Source of the DNA: Clostridia bacterium
GTDB taxonomy: Bacteria; Bacillota; Clostridia; Christensenellales; HGM11417
Assembly (NCBI GenBank): GCA_017407365.1
Contig: JAFQWR010000130.1
Location: forward strand, 1 to 8,432
Direction of reading: 5' to 3'
DNA: 8,432 bases
The notes beneath the pieces are model-generated. The model did no database searches. It worked only from the letters and a program-made list of their open reading frames with translations, and was not told where the DNA came from. The stretch's first letter is position 1; every line of letters begins with the position of its first letter. A program made the position numbers and the translations under genes. Positions 1-5,590 of the stretch are shown here, piece after piece.

Positions 1-332
1 TACGTATCACCGCACTTGCAGGTGTAGGTGGTGTAGCCATCATCCAAGCAGGTGGGCTTCGTGACCTCTGCCGTGTGGCTGTGACCCGTAGCGTCTACAA
101 AATTATCCTTGTAGGTGTCGCCGCACTTACAGGTGTAGGTGGTGTAGCCGCCTACTAAGCAGGTGGGCTCTGTGACCTCTACCGTGTGGCTGTGGCCCGT
201 GGCGTCTACGTAATCGCTTACGTAGGTATCGCCGCACTTACAGGTGTAGGTGGTGTAGCCATCATCCAAGCAGGTAGGCTCTGTGACCTCTGCCGTGTGG
301 CTGTGGCCCGTAGCGTCTACGTAATCGTCCTG
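1..332 (-). repeat. 111-bp in-frame tandem repeat array inside the lipoprotein gene
   Basis: The word gcgtctac recurs at 91, 202 and 313, exactly 111 bases apart, which equals 37 codons. The units at 91-201 and 202-312 and the partial unit at 1-90 are nearly identical over long blocks. They differ mainly in two short windows: one encodes residues around YVSDY versus YKDNF, the other LDD versus LVG. The unit beyond 332 is strongly diverged. The array continues past position 1, so copy number cannot be read here. Confidence 0.92.
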
Positions 333-605
333 CTTGGTACTGCCACAGGAGCAAATGTAGACGGAATAGCCCTGCTCTGTGCAGGAAGGCGCAAGCGTTT
401 GTTGCAATTCATAGCCGTGTGCACTTTCCTCTACCTCTGCACAGGTAGCGCATTCACGCCAGTGCTTTGCTTCGTCAGACGCCCATTCCTTCCATTCGTG
501 CGTGTGCTGATTTTCGCACGCCGTAAGGCAACCAAGCACCGCAAACAAAGAAAAGAGCGTGACAAGAGAAAGCAAAAGCAATCTTTTTCCGTTCCTTTTT
601 TGCAT
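1..605 (-). CDS. Cys-repeat surface lipoprotein, N-terminal part (runs off window)
   Basis: This reading frame starts at the ATG at 603-605 and stays open to the window edge, giving 201 visible codons and no stop. The start is supported by AGGAGG at 614-619, 8 nt upstream. Residues 1-30 form a lipoprotein signal peptide: basic MQKRNGKR, a Leu/Phe-rich core, then lipobox LTAC (Cys30) or alternatively VLGC (Cys26). Residues about 34-65 hold a His/Trp/Cys segment (HTHEWKEW...HWREC..C). A diverged repeat with CTEQGY and CSCGS follows, then 37-residue tandem units of the type VDATGHSHT-EVT-PTC--GYTTYTCKCGDTY. Such PTC/GYTTYTC/CGD repeats are widespread in secreted proteins of gut Clostridia, but I know no proven function; a structural or metal-binding role for the Cys is only a guess. 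The protein is probably anchored on the outer face of the membrane. It has its own promoter and an unusual leader (651-757). Its full length and C-terminal domains are unknown. Confidence 0.88.
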   Translation of the reverse strand, partial: MQKRNGKRLLLLSLVTLFSLFAVLGCLTACENQHTHEWKEWASDEAKHWRECATCAEVEESAHGYELQQTLAPSCTEQGYSVYICSCGSTKQDDYVDATGHSHTAEVTEPTCLDDGYTTYTCKCGDTYVSDYVDATGHSHTVEVTEPTCLVGGYTTYTCKCGDTYKDNFVDATGHSHTAEVTKPTCLDDGYTTYTCKCGDT

Positions 606-650
606 ATATTATTCCTCCTTATAGTTACAGCGCTTAACAAATGTACCCAT

Positions 651-699
651 AAAAAAAGCCCTTCTTTGTATCAGTTCAATTGCGATTGGAAAGGCTTTT
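651..699 (-). terminator. Terminator-like hairpin in the leader of the Cys-repeat lipoprotein
   Basis: Read on the minus strand, AAAAGCCTTTC (689-699) pairs with GAAGGGCTTTT (654-664) over 11 bp, including one G-U pair. The 24-nt loop itself contains a short CAAT/ATTG stem, and a run of seven T ends at 651. On the plus strand the wobble becomes a C-A mismatch, so the minus-strand RNA is the better folder. It lies downstream of the promoter at 729-757 and upstream of the start codon at 605. That makes it a candidate attenuator or the end of a roughly 70-nt short RNA rather than a normal gene-end terminator. The preceding gene already has its own terminator at 849-883. Confidence 0.65.
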
Positions 700-728
700 A
701 TTTACCGTATTATTTGCACTATTGTATC

Positions 729-757
729 ATTATAGCACATTTACCGTTAAAAATCAA
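729..757 (-). promoter_or_regulatory. Sigma-A-type promoter with extended -10 for the Cys-repeat lipoprotein
   Basis: The minus strand has TTGATT (752-757), a 17-nt spacer, and a perfect TATAAT (729-734) preceded by TGC, which makes an extended -10. Transcription should start near 721-722, leaving a leader of about 116 nt. An inverted repeat AATGC-AATC-GCATT (756-769) overlaps the upstream edge of the -35 box and could be an operator. Confidence 0.8.
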
Positions 758-848
758 TGCGATTGCATTCCCTTTTCTGAATACCGCAAAATTTGCCCCC
801 CTATTTACCCAAAAAACACACACGGCAAGCAGAAAATGTTCCTTACAT

Positions 849-883
849 ACAAAAACGCCCCGCACGGATTGCACGGAGCGTTT
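849..883 (-). terminator. Intrinsic terminator after the InlB-repeat lipoprotein gene
   Basis: On the minus strand AAACGCTCCGTGC (871-883) pairs with GTGCGGGGCGTTT (853-865) over 13 bp, with three G-U pairs, around a 5-nt loop. It ends in TTTTT at 851-855. It starts 12 nt after the stop codon at 895-897, so it closes the three-gene unit. Confidence 0.85.
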
Positions 884-894
884 CAAAGCAATTT

Positions 895-3800
895 TTATTC
901 GTAATACAGCTTGGGAAGCGCACCAACGGGGAATACCCAAGCCGCCGCCACGTTGCTCAGCAGATCTTCTTTGGAAACAAATGCCTGCATCCCGAGCGTG
1001 CCCGTAAGATAGCCTGCATTTTTGAAGAACACCTCTAAGGTAGCGCCGCTTGGCTGTTCGCCGTTTATCTTCTGCGTATCCACGGCAACACCGCCCGAGC
1101 AGGAAGCATACACCGCTTTTTTATATGCGCTTTCGTTATAGGTAAGGCTCATAAGAGAAAAGCTTCCCTCTGCCTTCGGGCTGATGCCTGCAACCATCAC
1201 CGTGTTGTTTGCGGAAGCGGTGGCAGTGCCCACAGAATAACATCCGATTACGGTAGCCTCCTCTGCGCCCTGCACGGCAATTCCTGCCGCATTGGCGTAT
1301 TCTCTGCCATGCGGAAAAATCACTCCGCCCGTGGGGGCAGGAGTAACCTCCTTGGAGGTAGCGGAAATTTCCACGTCTGCATAGCAGGCAACAACAGCAC
1401 CCTCATTCCATGCGGTGATACCGCCTGCGTACACCTTTTCGTCACCGCCGTATGCGTGCAAAGAGCCAACTACCTTGCAATACAGTATTTTGCCGTAATT
1501 TTTTGCCGCAATGCCGCCAAGGAAAACACCCTGCGAATAATTGCCCGTATATGCTACCACCGCCTGACAGCCGCTCAGCACAAGATTTTTCACCGTGCCG
1601 TAGTTTTTGGCAAGCAATCCGCTCATAGCGTTTTCCGTTAATGCAGGCGTTAAGCCTGTTACCGTATTGCCACAGCCATCAAACACACCAAACAGATTGG
1701 CAGGCTGCCATACCTCTCCGCTCAGATCGATGCTTGCGGTAAGCAGATAATGCTCGGTGAGCGACTTACCCGAAAGAGCAAGCAGCTGCTCCTTTGTGGA
1801 AATCTCCACCGTTTTCATTTCGCCCTTACCCAAAACAGGATACCCTCCATCCATCTTCCAATAAGCGGTACGGAGCAGGGGCATATTCTCTGCCACCCAC
1901 GCAGGGTTCTTTAAGCTCTCATCCTTCACGGCACGCATACCGTCGGGCGTATACGCCGCACCGTTTACCGTAAAGGTGCTTGCGTCGCTGTAATAGCAGG
2001 CGGTAGCCGTTCCGTAGTATCCGCCGTTTACCGTTTCGTATACAGTAGTCTTTTTTGCAACGACGGTGGCATTCACTGCGCCGTATGCGGTATCCACCGT
2101 ATCACAGAACACCGCAATGCCGCCCACGGTAGCATTGCCCTCTGCCTTTGCGGTAATCACAGCATCAGAGCCGCACGCGGTAATTTTGCCCGCATAGCTT
2201 GCCAAGCCTCCCACAAGCAGATTGCCCTGCGATTTGGCATTGATTTCGCCCTTGAAATAGCAGTTTTCCAACACCTCGTGCCCGTACGCACCGAACATTC
2301 CCAATATACCGCCCACACTGATATCCTGCACATAAGAGGAATTGGGCGTAATACCCTTGCCCTCCACCGTAATATTGCAGTCAACCACCGCAACGTTACA
2401 GATCAGCGCATCATACATATCAGCTGCCACAAAGCCCACACGGCTTACGGTATCGTCCTTTACGGTGAGTGAGCAATTTTCAAAGCGGATATCCCTGATT
2501 TCGCCCTGCAACTTGCAAGCAAAGCCCATACAGTAGTAATAATTCAAGCCCTCAGGCATAATATCGGGCAGGCGGATTTCCATATTTTTTACGGTATAGC
2601 CGTTGCCGTTTACCGTACCCGAAAACTCCATATTGCCGTACCATCCGATGGGGGTGAAGGCACCACCCTTCATATCGATATCGGCAGATAACGCAAAATG
2701 AATCTTTGCCGTATCGTAGGTAGAGGTTGCGTTTACAAAGAAGCTTTCTGCCATTGCCTGCAATGCCTCAACAGAATCCACAAGGTAGGGGCTCTCCTCC
2801 GTACCCTCGCCCTGATAATTGTAGCGCCACATCGCATACACCTTCACCGTTTCACCCTGCACGGAGCCAAAGTCGTCGGTGATATATGTACCGATACTCT
2901 TCCCCTCGCGCATCAGACAGCCAAAGGTATAGCCCTCACGCTCAGGCAGCCAATCGGTGGAAAGGCGGAAGGCTTCGCCGTAGGTTGCGGGATAATCACG
3001 ATACTCTGCCGTGCCGTCGTTCGCATAAACACGCACGGTATAGGTGATGGGCTCCCATTTCGGCCAGACACTGACGGTTGCGCCATCCTTAGCGGTCACG
3101 CCGCTGATGACATCGCCCTCAGCAAAAACCTTTTCGGATAATCCCTTATAGCTGGAATATACAATCCAACCTCCGAAGCTGTAACCCTCCTCCTCATAGG
3201 GATTTTGGAGTAAGGTATGCTCCTCGCTGTATTTCAGGCGGAAGGACTGCCCACGCATACCTCCGTTTTTTCTGTAATATTGCAACGTATAGGTGACTTC
3301 CTCCCACACGGGTACAAGCTCAATCACTGCGCCGTTCTCTTCCGCAAGCATGCTAACCGTTTCACCCACATCAAAGATTTCTCCCTGCCAGAGCGCACCT
3401 GTTGCCTGCCAGCCCGAAAGATAGGAGCCCTCCCTTTCAAAGCCTCTTCCCCAAAGCTGAAGCGTTTGCGTGTAGGTAAGCCTCACGTACTCGCTCTCAT
3501 ACAGCTCCGCCTCTGCGCTCGGCTTAAAATAGATGCTGTAACTGATTTCCTCCCATACGGCGGTAAGCTTGATTTTTGCGTTTTTTACTTCGGTAAGGCT
3601 TTTTACCGCTTCACCGTCGGCGTAAGCTTCACCGCTGTCCGTCCTCCAATGCACAAAGGCATAGCCCTTCCGCGTGAAGGCATTTTTCTGCAACGCCTTC
3701 TGCTCTCCGTAAGAAAAGACCTCCTCAGCCATACTGCCGCTTGCATCCGTTGCACCTGCGTAATACACCACGGTATAGGTATACGCCTGCCATTCTGCCA

Positions 3801-4740
3801 GGAAGGTATGCTCGCCTGCCTCTAAGGTTACCGCCTCATACGGCTGATACACCTTTCCGTTATACCGCCACCCCACAAAGGTATGGCACTTTTTGGTATA
3901 GGCGTTTCTCGGCAGGGTGATGATTCCTCCTGCCTCCACGCTTTTTGCAGAAACAGAGCCGCTTTCTGCGCCATTTCCGTCGAATATCGCAGAGGCAAGT
4001 GCCTTTTCCTGCCAATGCGCATACAGGGTGATGCTTTCAAAATCCACCACCGTTTGCTCGGTGATTCTCTCTCCACCCTCCTTTTGGGTAAACCAACCCA
4101 CAAAGCTGAAGCCCGTGCGTGTGGGCAGGGGCATTTCGCCAATCTGTTCATCCTGCCATACGTAAAGCTTATCAGAGGAAAGCGTGCCGCCGTTTGCATC
4201 AAGAATGACGGTAGCGCCACCCTCACGCCATACGGGAGTGAAGGTGGTATAGGCAGTGAAATCGCAGCTTTTTAACGAGTTACCCAACTCATCCGTTGCC
4301 ATTTCGCCCGTATCGGCATTTTTCCAGCCAAGAAACTCTTCGCCCTCCTCTCCCTCGGGCAGAGGGAAGGCATAGGCGGCGCCGTATTCAATCTGACGCT
4401 TCGAGGGCGTTATTCCCTCTACATTGACGGATACGGAAATACCCTTCCACTTGGCGTAAACCTTCATTTCCATATACGAGGAAATGGGCTGATCTAAAAT
4501 AGAATTCACGGTAAAGGGCTTTTGCCACTCTCCGTTATCCCAATACCAGCCGTCGAAGGTATAGTTTTCCCTTGTGGGATTTTTCGGCACGGTGATAGAG
4601 GAAATATCCTCCGACTCCACCGTTTTGCAGGCGGCGCCGCCGTTGCTTTCAAACGCCAGTCGGTAGTTTACCGTACCGCAACCGGTGATCAATACAAATA
4701 AAAAGAAAAATACTGCACAGACCGTTAAGCTTTTTTTCAT
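895..4740 (-). CDS. Large surface lipoprotein: eight InlB-type B-repeats plus two GLUG-type beta-helix modules
   Basis: The start ATG at 4740 follows an AAGGA site (4750-4754), 9 nt upstream. Residues 1-21 are a lipoprotein signal ending in ITG-Cys21. Eight modules of about 70-80 residues follow, at roughly 26-98, 102-172, 177-244, 249-318, 322-397, 401-480, 483-563 and 567-638. Most carry the Listeria/Bacteroides (Flg_new, InlB B-repeat) pattern: a Gly-Trp in the middle and a closing [KVHE]-W. The last module has GCLM where GW is expected. From 645 the protein changes to two beta-helix-like halves, about 645-970 and 976-1281. Each begins with an [E]-[AQ]-L-[QL]-A-type segment, an ADIDM or ASIDL strand, and a G-x-GN-TV turn. 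GLUG-like motifs follow, such as VGGILG (809), VGGLA (843), VGGIA (872) and LGGIA (1074). No LPXTG or membrane tail is visible, so anchoring is by lipid. A role in adhesion or glycan binding is usual for such architectures but is inferred. It is the last gene of the unit, 18 nt after the membrane-protein gene. Confidence 0.93.
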   Translation of the reverse strand: MKKSLTVCAVFFFLFVLITGCGTVNYRLAFESNGGAACKTVESEDISSITVPKNPTRENYTFDGWYWDNGEWQKPFTVNSILDQPISSYMEMKVYAKWKGISVSVNVEGITPSKRQIEYGAAYAFPLPEGEEGEEFLGWKNADTGEMATDELGNSLKSCDFTAYTTFTPVWREGGATVILDANGGTLSSDKLYVWQDEQIGEMPLPTRTGFSFVGWFTQKEGGERITEQTVVDFESITLYAHWQEKALASAIFDGNGAESGSVSAKSVEAGGIITLPRNAYTKKCHTFVGWRYNGKVYQPYEAVTLEAGEHTFLAEWQAYTYTVVYYAGATDASGSMAEEVFSYGEQKALQKNAFTRKGYAFVHWRTDSGEAYADGEAVKSLTEVKNAKIKLTAVWEEISYSIYFKPSAEAELYESEYVRLTYTQTLQLWGRGFEREGSYLSGWQATGALWQGEIFDVGETVSMLAEENGAVIELVPVWEEVTYTLQYYRKNGGMRGQSFRLKYSEEHTLLQNPYEEEGYSFGGWIVYSSYKGLSEKVFAEGDVISGVTAKDGATVSVWPKWEPITYTVRVYANDGTAEYRDYPATYGEAFRLSTDWLPEREGYTFGCLMREGKSIGTYITDDFGSVQGETVKVYAMWRYNYQGEGTEESPYLVDSVEALQAMAESFFVNATSTYDTAKIHFALSADIDMKGGAFTPIGWYGNMEFSGTVNGNGYTVKNMEIRLPDIMPEGLNYYYCMGFACKLQGEIRDIRFENCSLTVKDDTVSRVGFVAADMYDALICNVAVVDCNITVEGKGITPNSSYVQDISVGGILGMFGAYGHEVLENCYFKGEINAKSQGNLLVGGLASYAGKITACGSDAVITAKAEGNATVGGIAVFCDTVDTAYGAVNATVVAKKTTVYETVNGGYYGTATACYYSDASTFTVNGAAYTPDGMRAVKDESLKNPAWVAENMPLLRTAYWKMDGGYPVLGKGEMKTVEISTKEQLLALSGKSLTEHYLLTASIDLSGEVWQPANLFGVFDGCGNTVTGLTPALTENAMSGLLAKNYGTVKNLVLSGCQAVVAYTGNYSQGVFLGGIAAKNYGKILYCKVVGSLHAYGGDEKVYAGGITAWNEGAVVACYADVEISATSKEVTPAPTGGVIFPHGREYANAAGIAVQGAEEATVIGCYSVGTATASANNTVMVAGISPKAEGSFSLMSLTYNESAYKKAVYASCSGGVAVDTQKINGEQPSGATLEVFFKNAGYLTGTLGMQAFVSKEDLLSNVAAAWVFPVGALPKLYYE

Positions 4741-4758
4741 TTTTTCTTTTCCTTTTTT

Positions 4759-5532
4759 TTATTTGGCTTTTGCCCTTTTACTTCTGACAAAATAGTATAC
4801 GAGATAGAAGCACACAATATAAACCATAAACAGCAGCACCACGAAAAGGGGATACAGCACGGGATTGCCGTTTACAAGATTAAATAAGATGTCGTAGGGT
4901 GTGCCGTCGCCACGCATCAGGAACATATAATTATACGGCAAAAGCACGTTTGCAATATAGGCAGCCACACAGAAGCTACCGATAATAGCAAAGGAAATGC
5001 CGATATTTTCCCTCTTCATGCTGGTCATTCCTGCGATAACAATATACAGCGAGCTGAAGCCGGAGATGCAATGGGTGATACCGGAAACCACGTTGTCAAA
5101 CGAAAGCACGGGGAAGGTGTTATAATTCTGCCCTGCACCGTAGGTACCCATTACCGCACCCAAAATACCAAACATAAACACGAAATCGAGTGCAGCCTCC
5201 TTTACCCTACCCTTGCTGAATGCGGCAAGCGGTATGGTAATCAGCTGAATACTGCACATAAACAGCGGAAGCTCATATCGCCACTGCAGGGCATCCTGAT
5301 GTCTGATGCAGAGCAGAACGATTTTGAACAGCTCAAACGCATCAATCAGTATTGCGGCAATGCAAAGCACGCGATTCTTTTTTTCTTCCTCTGCATTTCT
5401 GTTTTTTCTACCAAAAAACACAGCAAGAAACGTCATCACCACAAGCAACGAGGTGACAAACGTGATGTGTTGCCACGACATAAAGCCCTCGGGTGTGCGA
5501 TTGTAACCGCCAAAGCCAAAAAACTCCTTCAT
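4759..5532 (-). CDS. Seven-pass membrane protein, YwaF/TIGR02206/TMEM164-like
   Basis: The ATG at 5532 has GAGG (5541-5544) 8 nt upstream. The 257-residue product has hydrophobic segments at about 22-41, 53-76, 87-105, 113-133, 147-168, 176-198 and 224-249, and a basic tail (RSKRAKAK). The layout resembles the YwaF/TIGR02206 family, which belongs with eukaryotic TMEM164: a WQHITF start, a YELPLFMCS segment with Cys93 after a charged loop, an HCISGFSSLY segment with His154, and a closing PYNYMFL then NPVLYP before the last helix. The family length is about 230-260 residues, so this copy is full length. TMEM164 is reported to be a Cys-dependent lipid acyltransferase; whether the bacterial relatives do this is not established, and the assignment here rests on pattern memory. 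The gene lies 58 nt after the TIR-like/TPR gene and 18 nt before the lipoprotein gene, which suggests co-transcription. Confidence 0.87.
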   Translation of the reverse strand: MKEFFGFGGYNRTPEGFMSWQHITFVTSLLVVMTFLAVFFGRKNRNAEEEKKNRVLCIAAILIDAFELFKIVLLCIRHQDALQWRYELPLFMCSIQLITIPLAAFSKGRVKEAALDFVFMFGILGAVMGTYGAGQNYNTFPVLSFDNVVSGITHCISGFSSLYIVIAGMTSMKRENIGISFAIIGSFCVAAYIANVLLPYNYMFLMRGDGTPYDILFNLVNGNPVLYPLFVVLLFMVYIVCFYLVYYFVRSKRAKAK

Positions 5533-5565
5533 TTCTTCTTCCTCTTTTTGTATAGAATATATTTC

Positions 5566-5578
5566 GGGCTTTTCGCCC
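5566..5578 (-). other. Small GGGC-GAAAA-GCCC hairpin between two genes
   Basis: In the 58-nt gap between the TIR-like/TPR and membrane-protein genes, the minus strand can form a 4-bp GC-only stem with a GAAAA loop. There is no T-run after it, so it is not an intrinsic terminator. It could be an mRNA processing or stability element, or chance. Confidence 0.3.
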
Positions 5579-5590
5579 TTTATCGATATC

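Noticed and set aside
1..332. Regularly spaced repeats that might suggest a CRISPR array
   Set aside because: The period is 111 bp, the units are coding and joined without unique spacers, and they translate in frame to a 37-residue protein repeat.
186..1007. Plus-strand open frame of 273 codons
   Set aside because: It is antisense to the Cys-repeat lipoprotein, crosses both terminators and a promoter, and its product looks like low-complexity back-translation of the repeats.
2698..3825. Several plus-strand open frames inside the large lipoprotein gene
   Set aside because: They are antisense shadows. The minus-strand frame is a single uninterrupted 1281-codon gene with recognisable repeat modules.
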